From positions 1-5,547 of the forward strand of contig CAJMRA010000183.1 in the NCBI GenBank assembly GCA_905215675.1: a DNA stretch of 5,547 nt, in the 5' to 3' direction. The notes beneath the pieces were generated by a model that saw nothing but the letters and a program-made list of their open reading frames with translations, searched no databases and was not told where the DNA came from. The DNA comes from an uncultured bacterium. Lineage in GTDB: Bacteria; Desulfobacterota; Desulfovibrionia; Desulfovibrionales; Desulfovibrionaceae. Position numbers and translations under genes: made by a program. Shown here piece by piece: positions 5,493 to 5,547 of this stretch; position 1 is the stretch's first letter, and the number at the start of each line of letters is the position of its first letter.

Positions 5493-5547
5493 TAGAGCGT
5501 TTCACCTTTGAAAAAGGTGAAACGCGAGGCGGCGACACAGCGCCGCC
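5493..5547. mobile_element. MITE-like multi-hairpin element, second copy, cut by the window end
   Basis: The first 55 bases match the start of the copy at 4743, exactly 750 bp downstream. Here the first hairpin (5497-5525) is perfect, with 13-bp arms and a GAA loop, and the second (GGCGGCG/CGCCGCC) is also perfect. The upstream copy has mismatches in both, so this copy is closer to an intact element. The left flank is the nuclease gene up to the TA at 5493-5494, matching 3993-4019. Confidence 0.65.

Noticed and set aside
5214..5495. Independent 93-codon gene
   Set aside because: Its frame follows linker copy 3 but reads the preceding tail module out of its homologous frame. It has no convincing ribosome binding site, and its stop comes from the inserted element.

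Overview
This is a GC-rich, strongly plus-strand-coding window that looks like part of a prophage late (virion structural) region. It most plausibly comes from a Desulfovibrio-like host. That host guess is an inference: it rests on base composition and on the multi-hairpin intergenic repeat at 4743-4890, which resembles repeats I associate with that group. No taxonomic marker is present.

Layout. Positions 1-81 are a short leader with a small hairpin, a CA-rich tract, an A-run and a good ribosome binding site. Positions 82-2784 encode a 900-residue, largely helical protein with a lysozyme-like cell-wall-degrading domain near residues 238-424. It is probably a DNA-ejection or internal virion protein. 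It overlaps the next gene by one base (TGATG). Positions 2784-4745 encode a 653-residue protein. Its N-terminal two thirds look like a second virion/ejection protein, with a Gly/Ala-rich hydrophobic stretch. Residues 402-520 form a barnase/EndoU/colicin E5/RelE-like (PBECR) nuclease domain, followed by a Lys-rich tail, a Pro/Ala linker and an acidic C-terminus. The two genes appear to form one coupled operon whose products would enter the host cell with phage DNA.

Positions 4743-5547 hold no convincing intact gene, but they are not empty. They contain a tandem array of broken copies of the 3' half of the nuclease gene. A 148-bp hairpin-rich MITE-like element (4743-4890, flanked by TA) is followed by two degraded units. 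Each unit keeps a different Lys-rich tail module and a nearly identical linker (93% and 89% identical to the linker in the intact gene). The array then runs into a second, window-truncated copy of the MITE-like element at 5493. The intact gene preserves the empty insertion site of this element (TA at 4018-4019), and the two halves of that site appear beside the two element copies.

The most unusual signal is in the three tail modules. Their sequences are unlike one another apart from a Lys-rich motif, yet each contains its own long-range inverted repeat (10, 8 and 12 bp arms) at the same place: just after the A-rich Lys codons and just before the shared linker. This suggests swappable, structured tail cassettes attached to a phage-delivered nuclease.
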